IMG/VR virus record: IMGVR_UViG_3300009285_001830
Coordinates: 1-39,435 of that record
Length of the DNA stretch: 39,435 nucleotides
DNA from: a virus
Direction: 5' to 3' (one strand)
A model generated the notes under the pieces. That model was given only the letters and a program-made list of their open reading frames with translations. It made no database searches and was not told the DNA's origin. Numbering within the stretch: position 1 is the stretch's first letter; each line of letters starts with the position of its first letter. The position numbers and the translations under genes are program-made. Shown one piece after another: positions 6,575 through 14,091 of the stretch.

Positions 6575-7402
6575 TCAAAAAGAGAGGTCGAAAAATGCAT
6601 TCCCCGCCACCTTCAACTCCCAGATTTCATCCACGCCCCACTCCTGCGCCGCCAGCATCACACAACCCATGCTGCCCAGGAAGTAGTTTACCAGGGCAGC
6701 CGCTCCCCTGGACGCCCCCAGGTAGCAGAGGCCAGCCTTGTTCTCCATAGCAACGTAAACACCGTTGCTATAATCCGTATCGTCCACCTGGCCCGCCGCC
6801 GTGCCGTCCCAGGCGTAGAGTTTGATTCCACTAGCGGCCTTGCTGCCGCTGTAAGTAGCCACTATGAAGATCGGCGTGCCTGTTGCCAACGCGGTATTAT
6901 ATGTGCGCCCAATATACGCACTGGCGGAATCGTCAACCAACTGAAGTATCAATTTCTCGGACGCATCCAAAACAAGACGCCACTCCTGCTTTGTGTTTCC
7001 CGTCGTTATGTCGAACTTATTGAGGATTTCCTTTGCGCCCGCACTTGCCGTCTGGTTGAACCAGGCTGCAATAGAAAACGGCGAGTCGGTCACGCCGTCG
7101 CCAAAGCTCAGGTTGGCTGCATCGGGCACGGAGCCGTAGTTGGCCAGGCCGTCAAAAGAGACCGTGGGGCCGCTCCCCAGCATCCCAAGCCGACTGGCAA
7201 TGCTGCCGTCGTAGGTCAACGTGCGGGCGTTGCGGTCCGCCGTGGTGGTGGTGGTGGTGTCCGTTGATTTGGGCAGCCAGAGGAGCGGCACGTCGCCGCC
7301 GATGCCCAGCAGGGTACGCCGGAACTTCTCACGCTCCTGGATACCCTCCCTGGTTCGGAAGCGCGGAAGGCGGTTGGGGATTGGGGTCGCTTTAATCAAC
7401 AT
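6575..7402 (-). CDS. LamG/concanavalin-like lectin-fold virion protein (275 aa)
   Basis: ATG 7402 follows AGGGGGG and the previous stop at 7410; an in-frame upstream start at 7462 would overlap that gene. The C-terminal 200 residues show the LamG pattern: VSFDGLANYGSVPDA, FSIAAWFNQT, LNKFD, WRLVLDASEKLILQLVD, PIFIVATYSG, IKLYAWDG and FLGSMGCVML. These are the F.GS.D..L, F.ISAW and G.I..V.. strands of laminin-G/concanavalin A-like domains, which bind carbohydrate or pack in fibres. A receptor-binding tail protein is likely. Confidence 0.78.
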   Translation of the reverse strand: MLIKATPIPNRLPRFRTREGIQEREKFRRTLLGIGGDVPLLWLPKSTDTTTTTTADRNARTLTYDGSIASRLGMLGSGPTVSFDGLANYGSVPDAANLSFGDGVTDSPFSIAAWFNQTASAGAKEILNKFDITTGNTKQEWRLVLDASEKLILQLVDDSASAYIGRTYNTALATGTPIFIVATYSGSKAASGIKLYAWDGTAAGQVDDTDYSNGVYVAMENKAGLCYLGASRGAAALVNYFLGSMGCVMLAAQEWGVDEIWELKVAGNAFFDLSF

Positions 7403-7409
7403 TGCCCCC

Positions 7410-8183
7410 CTAACACCGTACCCAAGTGAGTTGTACCGTAGTGGCCGCCGCCGCTTGTGCAATGAATTGCAGCGCCCCCACCTCGTCCCCCAGGCTCATC
7501 TCGTACAGAACGCTCTCGCCGAAGAAGCCGGTGTCGCCAGTGTCTGTGCCCGCGCCATCAGTCTCAATAAAACCTGCGAGCTGGTCTACGAGAGTAGCGG
7601 CGTCCAGGTTGACCGAAACGGCGAACCTGAGCCAGTAGAGTTTTTCTACGGGGGCCGCCGAATCACCCAGGAGGTCTCTCAGACTCTCTGGTGTCCAGGC
7701 TGTAGGCACCGTGAAGGTGATATTGCCGTCCTGGGCAAAGGTAGCACCCCCACTATCTGTCCCATCCACCGTAATCGTGAGGGCGACAAACCCTGTGAGC
7801 GTGCTGTTGGCGCAGGTCAGAACGGAGCCGGTGGCGTTGGCTGTGGCTCCTATATCCACGAAAAGGTCGTTGACCTTCCGAACAAAGCCCACGTAGAGAT
7901 AGTCCGTGGTGCGGAGTGCAAGGCTCTGGCCCGTGAAGCCCCGGTCTATGATGGTTGAGCCTGGAGTTGCTAGCAGGTTGATCCATTTGTCGCTTGTCTT
8001 CCGCCACAGCCCTGTAATCCGTGGCACAAGACCAAGCCGCAACGCCAGCGTGGGTTCGAGCAGGATACCGTTAAAACCAGGCCGTCGGTTGAAGACAGTC
8101 TTGGTGCCGTTAGATGCCGGAACAGTTAGTTGCTCACCCTTCAGGGCCTGGACGGGCTTTGACAGTGTGTAGGTGACTGACAT
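7410..8183 (-). CDS. Beta-rich virion protein (257 aa)
   Basis: Starts MSVTYTLSKPVQALKG. It has two beta-rich halves: an N-terminal one (GFNGILLEP, LYVGFVRKVNDLFV, TATANATGSV-like repeats) and a C-terminal one (YWLRFAVSVNL, VLYEMSLGDEVG, TVQLTWV). Thr/Asp/Gly-rich low-complexity composition is typical of phage tail or head fibres. No catalytic motif seen. It is part of the continuous tail operon; the downstream lectin-fold gene starts 7 bases after its stop. Confidence 0.65.
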   Translation of the reverse strand: MSVTYTLSKPVQALKGEQLTVPASNGTKTVFNRRPGFNGILLEPTLALRLGLVPRITGLWRKTSDKWINLLATPGSTIIDRGFTGQSLALRTTDYLYVGFVRKVNDLFVDIGATANATGSVLTCANSTLTGFVALTITVDGTDSGGATFAQDGNITFTVPTAWTPESLRDLLGDSAAPVEKLYWLRFAVSVNLDAATLVDQLAGFIETDGAGTDTGDTGFFGESVLYEMSLGDEVGALQFIAQAAAATTVQLTWVRC

Positions 8184-8252
8184 TTAACCTTCCTCTCAGG
8201 CGACCGCCGATGCCGCCACTCTCTCGGCAGGCGAAGACAATGGGGTGTCTTC

Positions 8253-8672
8253 TTACTTTGCTACACGGATTGCGTCAACCTTTCCCCTGCGGTCGTCACC
8301 TGGAGCACCCTCTAAAACCAGGAATGGCTCCAGGGCTACCAGGGTTGCCACGGTCAGTGACACGTCCTCTGGCAGTAGGAGCGGCTCAAACTCTACCTTG
8401 ATGGTCTGGCTCATCATAGACTCGTGCTCCTCAAAGAACACTGGCCAGCCAGGCATATCGGGGTTGATATGGTAGCCAGTGGGGGTCTTCTCCCCATGCT
8501 TGAAAAAGAGCTTGTTGCGCTCCTGCTGGATAGGCTCAATCTCCTGGTGTATGAGCCGCACAAACCTGGCGACGCGAATGCCCACCCTGGCGGGGATGTT
8601 CAGCTTGGACAGTTCCTGCAATGATTCCTGAAGGTTGAACAGTTGCCCATTGGTAAAAGTCTCCGAAGCCAT
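8253..8672 (-). CDS. Hypothetical helical phage protein (139 aa)
   Basis: The ATG at 8672, with GGAGGAG just upstream, is preferred over an in-frame start at 8738 that would overlap the preceding gene. The N-terminal half is helical (LFNLQESLQEL, VGIRVARFVRLIHQEI, IQQERNKLFFKHG) and the second half is mixed (IKVEFEPLLLPEDVSLTVATLVALEPF). It resembles small phage proteins of the DUF1617 kind, but I am not sure of that match. It lies inside the tail block. Confidence 0.65.
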   Translation of the reverse strand: MASETFTNGQLFNLQESLQELSKLNIPARVGIRVARFVRLIHQEIEPIQQERNKLFFKHGEKTPTGYHINPDMPGWPVFFEEHESMMSQTIKVEFEPLLLPEDVSLTVATLVALEPFLVLEGAPGDDRRGKVDAIRVAK

Positions 8673-8688
8673 AGCTCCTCCTCTCTGG

Positions 8689-9972
8689 TTAGAACGTCTT
8701 GGATGTGTTCGCGGGGAGATAGTAGGAGGTTCCACCAACGCGAAACCGTAGAACGTGGGTCATGCTCATTGAGTCGGTGTTGACCTCAGCCTCAAACAGG
8801 CCGCCTGCTGTATCGCTGATGCCGCTGCCAAGCTCGAACAGGAACCCATTGGTGTTGAACGTGGCCACGTCCGCGCCAGCCACGTTGCAGTAGAGGAACG
8901 ATGTGGCTGTGCCCGTGAGGGCACCACTTTCAAGCACCAGCTCTGACTCTAGCGGGGCATAAGTTCCGCTAGAGGTGCCCGCCGACAGTACAAGCTCGCC
9001 TATGACGGCGGAACCAAGCCCCGTGGTGCCTCCAGACGCACCGTACTCGGCATATCCCTTCAAGGCATTAGACCAGCCTCCCAGGACAACGTTGGTGTAC
9101 ATGTGGAACCTGGCCCGCCCGCCGACACCGCCCGCACCCGTCATGGTGCTTTTCATGTAGAAGGGTTCGACGCTGTTGGAACCATTGGTTGACGCACATG
9201 TGGAGTAGATGTCAACCAGGGGACTGCCCTGAGTTAAGGTCAGTGGCGTACCGGACGTACCAAGGATTGCCCGCGCAACCCCAGTCCATATCAGGTCGTC
9301 GGTACTGGCATCCCAGGTCAGGGCGGCAGAGGCCGTCTGCCCACGGAAAACGACATCAACGCCGTAGTCGTCCGCCCCGAAGTACCAGGCCCCGTTAGTG
9401 TCCCCGTTTTGATCCCACCACACTTTATAGCTGGCAGTATCTCCGTAGAAGGTGACATCAACGCCTGTTCCGTCAACACCAAAGGCCATGTCGCCAGCAG
9501 CCAGGGTGAGTAGTGCCGCAGAATGGGTCAGGGTTACATTGCCGTTATCGAAGTTGATAACCCCGCCTGACGCCAGGAACAGGTCGCCCCACATCAGGGC
9601 CGTGGTGCCCAGTGCATTCCCATCTGAGGTGGCTGGCGACAGGGCGGAAGCAGTCAGGATAACTTCATCCACACCCGCCACCTGCAAGGTCAAGTCTGTA
9701 ACGCCATTGAGCACCAGGGTCCCACCAGCAACGCTGATTATGCCGTCCGTACCGTCGTGGCTCAGGCTGATATAGTCCGTCGCAGGCGTTGTCTCTGAGT
9801 GGATGTAGAGGGTCGGATGTGTGGGGTTGGCAACGGCCCAGTCTGTGTTTTCGTCCGCAGCCGAGGCCAAGTGCAAGACCCGATAGTCTGTCGGAACCAG
9901 AATGGCGAGTTGCTCGCCAGTCGCGTCCCCACGAGTTACCTTAAACCCCCGGTGCTTGGTTGGTGTCGCCAT
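8689..9972 (-). CDS. Tail-fibre-like protein (427 aa)
   Basis: A Gly/Ser/Thr/Ala-rich protein of repeated beta segments such as LYIHSETTPATDYISLSHDG, TLVLNGVTDLTLQVAG, MWGDLFLASGGVINFDNG, VDVTFYGDTASYKVWWDQNG and the similar VDVVFRGQTASAALTWDAS. This kind of array (phage tail-spike or fibre shaft, often with L-W-G-D-L-F and INF motifs) is common in fibre proteins of environmental phages. The C-terminus (LRFRVGGTSYYLPANTSKTF) may be a trimerisation tip. Host receptor binding is inferred. Confidence 0.75.
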   Translation of the reverse strand: MATPTKHRGFKVTRGDATGEQLAILVPTDYRVLHLASAADENTDWAVANPTHPTLYIHSETTPATDYISLSHDGTDGIISVAGGTLVLNGVTDLTLQVAGVDEVILTASALSPATSDGNALGTTALMWGDLFLASGGVINFDNGNVTLTHSAALLTLAAGDMAFGVDGTGVDVTFYGDTASYKVWWDQNGDTNGAWYFGADDYGVDVVFRGQTASAALTWDASTDDLIWTGVARAILGTSGTPLTLTQGSPLVDIYSTCASTNGSNSVEPFYMKSTMTGAGGVGGRARFHMYTNVVLGGWSNALKGYAEYGASGGTTGLGSAVIGELVLSAGTSSGTYAPLESELVLESGALTGTATSFLYCNVAGADVATFNTNGFLFELGSGISDTAGGLFEAEVNTDSMSMTHVLRFRVGGTSYYLPANTSKTF

Positions 9973-10016
9973 GTCCGTCTACCCCCTTCGCTGCAAAGGC
10001 AGCACTTGAGAAAGGT

Positions 10017-10790
10017 TTAGGTTGCCCCAACTGGCTGCGCGCTATGCTGGTTGCGCGCGTGGGCTGCTATCTTCAGGCTCAATCGGTGAGCACCCTGGGC
10101 TGCCAGGACTTCGCCGCAGACGAGACATGTCTGTTGAACAAGTGCCTGTCGCCCGCGCCGCGATTGTGCCAGCGCAGTAGTAGCCATCTCTTTGACAACT
10201 TCCTTGACCATCGGCGGCGCGGCTGGGGCTTCGCCCCCCTGAGACACTTTAGCCAGGGACTGGTAGAGTTGCCTCTGAAACCGCCTGTCCTCTTGCCGCT
10301 CAGCCTCGTCCCGTGCTCCCAGGATGGCCTTCCACTCAGACTTGTGTTTCTTCTCCATGTGAAGCCGCACTTGCTCCTCGGATGCTAGGTGGGCGGCTGG
10401 GCACGCAGGCATACCCTGAAGATCATATTTGGCCCTCTCTGGCCTGCTGGGATGCAGAAGGCATGTAAAAGCACCTCGACTCCACGGCACTGTCGGCTTC
10501 TTGCTAAAGACAGGCTTGCCTATCCATTCTGGATAGGCGGGGTCGTCATGCGCCTTCTTTAAGGCAGCGACAAGGTGTTGCGAGTTAATGGTTAGTCGCT
10601 CTCCTGTCCGTGTGTTGTACAAGGCAATCCAGGGCGCCCCCTTGTTTTCCGCGATAGCTAAAGGTAGGGGTTGATCTTCGGTGGCGTGCCTCAGTACGTC
10701 GCCTTCGTGCATATCTGTGAACGGGTCTGCGACAGTCTCCACCCCCAGGGCTGAGACCTCATCCGCCAGGACTTGCGAGAGGGTTGCCAT
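10017..10790 (-). CDS. Protein with two C2H2-like zinc motifs in the structural block (257 aa)
   Basis: ATG 10790 has AAGGAG nine bases upstream; a TTG at 10799 is an alternative. Two zinc-finger-like patterns stand out: a central one (C-x-L-H near 110, then MPACPAAH ... VRLHMEKKHK) and a C-terminal one (CLVCGEVL ... LKIAAHARNQH). Between them is a charged helix (ILGARDEAERQEDRRFQRQLYQ). The first 90 residues form an alpha-beta domain (APWIALYNTRTGERLTINSQH). Function is unknown; it could bind nucleic acid or stabilise a virion protein. Confidence 0.7.
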   Translation of the reverse strand: MATLSQVLADEVSALGVETVADPFTDMHEGDVLRHATEDQPLPLAIAENKGAPWIALYNTRTGERLTINSQHLVAALKKAHDDPAYPEWIGKPVFSKKPTVPWSRGAFTCLLHPSRPERAKYDLQGMPACPAAHLASEEQVRLHMEKKHKSEWKAILGARDEAERQEDRRFQRQLYQSLAKVSQGGEAPAAPPMVKEVVKEMATTALAQSRRGRQALVQQTCLVCGEVLAAQGAHRLSLKIAAHARNQHSAQPVGAT

Positions 10791-10795
10791 AGCTG

Positions 10796-11200
10796 TCAAC
10801 TCCTTACTACTGTGAGAAGGGGGCCACTGACCGTCGCGTGCCGTCGCAACAGGCGTTTTTCTTCACATTCTTCTTGGTACGCCTGTATAAGATTGGTTGG
10901 CCCCCTGTTCTCTGGCACCTTGTTCGCGCGTGCTCTGTCCGCAATCTCCATTGCCTCGCCAACACTGTACAGGTTAGCTGCCCAGAACCGGAACCCTGTC
11001 GCACCAGGGAAGAGAACCTCTGGCCCCATCTCCTTGACGTACAGGTACTCGAAGTCACCGCGCCTTACCACGATGTGCTGATAGCGGTGTAACCCGAATC
11101 TCGGCTTGTCCTTTACAACCTCGGCCAGCATCCAGACCCGATCGTCCAGAGTGAGTCCCTGGGGGGTTGCGGAGGATGTCAGGCCAGGCACGCTATGCAT
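10796..11200 (-). CDS. Hypothetical late protein (134 aa)
   Basis: ATG 11200 is preceded by AAGGAGCTCGCC. The sequence reads as an alpha-beta protein: VWMLAEVVKDK, HIVVRRGDFEYLYVKEMG, GFRFWAANLYSVGEAMEIADRARAN, then a basic helical tail ending LLTVVRS. No cysteine cluster. It ends six bases before the preferred start of the zinc-motif gene, so the two are probably translated together. No family was recognised. Confidence 0.65.
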   Translation of the reverse strand: MHSVPGLTSSATPQGLTLDDRVWMLAEVVKDKPRFGLHRYQHIVVRRGDFEYLYVKEMGPEVLFPGATGFRFWAANLYSVGEAMEIADRARANKVPENRGPTNLIQAYQEECEEKRLLRRHATVSGPLLTVVRS

Positions 11201-11251
11201 TGGCGAGCTCCTTCAAGGGAGTGAAGGTGTTGGAGCCTTCTCCATGCGTTC

Positions 11252-11932
11252 TTAAACCCTTCCACACTCAACGAGCTTGTAGTCAACGTCCAGGGAACGG
11301 GCCGTGCCGCCGCTCTGAACTGCCCAGGCATCACAAAGCAGGGTAGCAGCCGTGACCGCATTGTCTATCCGCGCCTGCCAGATGCCGTTGATGTAGTAAT
11401 CGGCATCACCGTCTTCGTTGAGCACAGCTCTGAGCGTCTGGTAGGTGCCGACTACGGGGGTTGTAGCCCCGCCTTTCGAGCAGGCTACAGGCGTGGCATC
11501 GGCGTCACCCTTCACGGCCACCGCTTTCCAGTTGGCCGTGCCAGCCCCAGTGTACGCAAACCCCGCAGCGTTTGTGGCACCACTGGTCTGAACGTCGGCA
11601 GTGCTGAGTGTAATCGGGTTCTCGTCAGTCACCTCGTCAGTCAACCCTATGTACGTCTCGCCGTCCGCAACACTCGTTACCGCCTTGACTCTGCTTTCGA
11701 AAATGAGCGGCCCGCCCGCACTGGGTCGGTAGATAACCACCCCGAACAGGTTGGTTATGTCGTTGTCGTCGGTGTCCACGGTCCCGCGTACAACACCGTT
11801 AGCCAGTGTCTGGATGGCGAAGGCCGTGCCGCCACCGTCCGTGTTGGAGGTGTAGAGGTTGGTGGTGTCTATGGCCTTCCGGTTGAAATCGTCAAAACTC
11901 CGAACCTTGCCGAAACTGGTGTCTGTTGCCAT
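11252..11932 (-). CDS. Beta-rich head or tail decoration protein (226 aa)
   Basis: Starts MATDTSFGKVRSFDDFNRK after an AAAGGAAGC site. It shows jelly-roll-like strands: VVRGTVDTDDND, FGVVIYRPSAGGPLIFESRVK, TYIGLTDEV, WKAVAVKGD, ADYYINGIWQARID and a final LDVDYKLVECGRV. The position one gene after the capsid suggests a head fibre or decoration protein. This is inference from order and composition. Confidence 0.65.
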   Translation of the reverse strand: MATDTSFGKVRSFDDFNRKAIDTTNLYTSNTDGGGTAFAIQTLANGVVRGTVDTDDNDITNLFGVVIYRPSAGGPLIFESRVKAVTSVADGETYIGLTDEVTDENPITLSTADVQTSGATNAAGFAYTGAGTANWKAVAVKGDADATPVACSKGGATTPVVGTYQTLRAVLNEDGDADYYINGIWQARIDNAVTAATLLCDAWAVQSGGTARSLDVDYKLVECGRV

Positions 11933-11975
11933 TGCTGCTTCCTTTCTGCCAGGCTCTCTCGCCTGCTAACAGTAT

Positions 11976-12212
11976 TTAGAACCCGAATATCCGGATGAGC
12001 CTACCGAGAAGGCCTGGCTTCCTGTACCAGGTCTGCCCCAGTTGCTCACTTACCCGCCGGGAGCGCTCTGAGAGCCCAGGGGCGTTCAGGGCGTAGAACT
12101 CCTCCAGGAGACTTTGCCGACCCCAGGTATAGGGCAACTCGTCTTTTGCCGCCTGGACGAACTCAGCGTCAAACTTACCCTTGGTGTAGAGACTTTGCAA
12201 CTTCTCTTGCAA
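11976..12212 (-). CDS. Small protein directly after the capsid gene (78 aa)
   Basis: The best start is TTG 12212, four bases after the AAGGAG that overlaps the capsid stop; starting upstream in this frame (to 12290) would overlap the capsid gene. The product, LQEKLQSLYTKGKFDAEFV onward, is helical and basic with a FYALNAPGLSERSRRVSEQLG segment and a hydrophobic end (LLGRLIRIFGF). Its place suggests a head-completion or connector protein, but no family was recognised. Confidence 0.6.
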   Translation of the reverse strand: MQEKLQSLYTKGKFDAEFVQAAKDELPYTWGRQSLLEEFYALNAPGLSERSRRVSEQLGQTWYRKPGLLGRLIRIFGF

Positions 12213-12220
12213 GGCGCTCC

Positions 12221-13099
12221 TTATGACGTAGGCACTGCGGCGTCGCTGAGAATACCATACGCCCAGTTGCCCGCAGACCGCTCGGCCCACACGTACTCAT
12301 CCTTCAACCAGACGCTCCACCCGCCATAGCCCTTCTGCGGCTCGTACCGCTGGGCCCTCCAGGGACTCTTGCCCTGCACCAGTAGCACAGCTCTCTTGGC
12401 GTACACTGCCCCGCGAGCATCTGGCGTGGAGTCAATGGTTATCAAGCCCTCTTCCATGACCTTGATGTCCCCAATGGTGCCACGGAAGCCATGCAGGAAG
12501 GTCTCCTCGGTGTAACCCTTGGGGATAGGATACGTGCCCACCGGTGCCAGAATCTCCGTCTGGAGGTCATATATCTGGTAGCCGTGTAGCACACAGTACA
12601 AAGGCGGAAGGCCCGGCTCTGTGGCGTTCGACGTTATCCGCCGCCCCGCTGCAAGGATATGGCCCGTCTGTAGGACCTGGCCGGTTCCGGCCAGGGTGGT
12701 GCCAAAGGTCGAGAAGAGCGCAACGCCAAGTTGCGCCTTCAGTTTTTGGATAGCTTGCTGTGCCGCTTGACCAAGAAGCGCAAATGCCTTCTGGTTCAGC
12801 CGCATCCTCACCCTGTCCCCGATGAACGTCTGTATCGCGGTGAGCTGGGGGGTGGCTGAGAGGATCGAGCCATCGAGTTCCTGGGGATTGTCTATGTCGT
12901 CAGTCTCCCCGTATTGCTGCGCCGTGAGCTGGGCCAGAAGGAATTCGCGCCATGCCGTGCCGGTGTGTTCGGTAAGGGTCTGCCTATCACAGGCTTTCAG
13001 CATCACGTCCGCGGGAAACTCCCGCGTAGTCCGTGCGGACGCGATAACCGTGTCCAGTCCTTCCTCGATTGTTGTTACAAACGTGTCGCCTGATGCCAT
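12221..13099 (-). CDS. Major capsid protein
   Basis: A 292-residue protein directly downstream of a scaffold-like gene (2-base gap) with a strong GGAAGGAG site. The start MASGDTFVTTIEEGLDTVI and internal features (VRMRLNQKAFALLGQAAQQAIQKL, the LQTGHILAAGRRI region, PPLYCVLHGYQIYDL, VMEEGLITIDSTPDARG, AVLLVQGKSPWRAQR, DEYVWAERSAGNWAYGI) follow the long-helix then P-domain then beta-ending order of HK97-fold capsid proteins. Such proteins form the icosahedral shell. Order scaffold-capsid-small protein is standard. Assignment rests on context and fold pattern rather than a diagnostic motif. Confidence 0.85.
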   Translation of the reverse strand: MASGDTFVTTIEEGLDTVIASARTTREFPADVMLKACDRQTLTEHTGTAWREFLLAQLTAQQYGETDDIDNPQELDGSILSATPQLTAIQTFIGDRVRMRLNQKAFALLGQAAQQAIQKLKAQLGVALFSTFGTTLAGTGQVLQTGHILAAGRRITSNATEPGLPPLYCVLHGYQIYDLQTEILAPVGTYPIPKGYTEETFLHGFRGTIGDIKVMEEGLITIDSTPDARGAVYAKRAVLLVQGKSPWRAQRYEPQKGYGGWSVWLKDEYVWAERSAGNWAYGILSDAAVPTS

Positions 13100-13101
13100 C
13101 T

Positions 13102-13824
13102 CTAGTGCTCCTTCCTATCCCGTGTGGGGTAAATCCCATCGTTGAGTGCGTCCTGCGCCTTGACCATATCATCTGGCGACATTGAGTCGCCTCTGGCTAA
13201 CCGATTCACAAGAGCCTGTTTGCCTGAGCCTGGGGCTCTTGACGGAGTATTGTCAGCAAACTTCTGGGGAGGTGCTCCATCCTGCTTAGACCTGGCGATA
13301 ACGCCCTGAAGGGCCGCTATCATCATCTTGTCCGGACTATCAAGTTTCACGAATGTTTCCTTTGGCAAGCCCGTCTCCGTGGTGAGCCAGCTCACGAGGG
13401 TGTCCCGTGCCCCTATCTCCTTGTGGAGATTCGCCGCGTACTGCTCGGCTCGGATGCGCCCCTGTGTCCATTGCTGCTTTTCGGCTTCAAGCTGGCGCAT
13501 CTTCTGGATAACAGGGGCTACTTGCTCAGGGCTAAACCCTTCATTTTCCAACTGCTTCTGGTACGCTGCAATCGCCTGGTCGCTGTTTGCCTGAGATAGC
13601 TGCTGCCGGTGCTGTTCAAGCTGGGCCTGCGCCGCCTGTAGTTGCTCCGCCAGGAATTGCTCTTGTGGCGAGACTACAGGGGCTGGGCGAACAGGAGGTA
13701 AGGCAGGAGGTTCGGCGGCGGGCTCCGGGGCAGGAGCCTCTTGAATTGGCTCCTCGACGACATCCTCAACTGGCGCTGGTGGTGCCTCTACGCTTACGCC
13801 TGGTTCTGCAACGGCCTCTACCAT
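13102..13824 (-). CDS. Capsid scaffolding protein
   Basis: 240 residues. The first 60 are Pro/Ala/Glu-rich and disordered. Residues 60-150 are a Gln-rich coiled coil (FLAEQLQAAQAQLEQHRQQL, IQKMRQLEAEKQQW). The C-terminus is helical and basic, ending DGIYPTRDRKEH, as seen in the capsid-binding end of scaffolds. Such proteins guide procapsid assembly and are then removed. It is immediately upstream of the capsid gene. A stem-loop lies 21 bases before its start codon. Confidence 0.85.
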   Translation of the reverse strand: MVEAVAEPGVSVEAPPAPVEDVVEEPIQEAPAPEPAAEPPALPPVRPAPVVSPQEQFLAEQLQAAQAQLEQHRQQLSQANSDQAIAAYQKQLENEGFSPEQVAPVIQKMRQLEAEKQQWTQGRIRAEQYAANLHKEIGARDTLVSWLTTETGLPKETFVKLDSPDKMMIAALQGVIARSKQDGAPPQKFADNTPSRAPGSGKQALVNRLARGDSMSPDDMVKAQDALNDGIYPTRDRKEH

Positions 13825-13844
13825 GAATCCCCCCTAAACAAATA

Positions 13845-13870
13845 ACCCCTTGGCAACCATACCAAGGGGT
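13845..13870. terminator. Strong hairpin upstream of scaffold-capsid genes
   Basis: ACCCCTTGG (13845-13853) and CCAAGGGGT (13862-13870) form a perfect 9-bp stem with an 8-base loop. In the leftward transcript the stem is followed by TTATTTGTTT, a usable though interrupted U-run, so it may act as a partial terminator between the ejection/Com genes and the capsid genes. It is also a possible RNA target of the Com-like protein encoded just upstream. Confidence 0.6.
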
Positions 13871-13902
13871 TTCTGGAACCCTCCACCAGGAACACGATCA
13901 AT

Positions 13903-14091
13903 CTATTGGTGCGACACTAACACACCTCTACGTACTTTGTCAAGTGCTTCCGACCAGACTTGGGGCGATTCGCCCGCTTCCTTCAAGTTCAACACATGGC
14001 AGTTGTAGCACTTGATTTCAACCTGGCCCTCACGCAAGTCCTCCATGCCCAGGAGCTTGCCACAGTTCGTACACTCCCATCGCTTCCTCAT
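13903..14091 (-). CDS. Com-like zinc-finger regulator (62 aa)
   Basis: Begins MRKRWECTNCGKLLGMEDL and continues EIKCYNCHVLNL. Two CxxC pairs (C7/C10 and C28/C31) with the spacing and flanks of phage Mu Com (x-C-x-N-C-x-K-L-L ... I-x-C-x-x-C). Mu Com is a zinc-binding RNA protein that stimulates translation of the mom mRNA by opening a hairpin. Here the gene overlaps the ejection protein stop (ATGA) and is followed by a perfect hairpin before the scaffold gene. RNA-binding control of the capsid operon is an attractive inference; the family match is good. Confidence 0.8.
   Translation of the reverse strand: MRKRWECTNCGKLLGMEDLREGQVEIKCYNCHVLNLKEAGESPQVWSEALDKVRRGVLVSHQ

Noticed and set aside
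13914-13943. Leftward TTGACA with an 18-base spacer before the scaffold gene
   Set aside because: The -10 (TAGTGT) has only three matches and the site is inside the Com-like gene, so I could not support it as a promoter.
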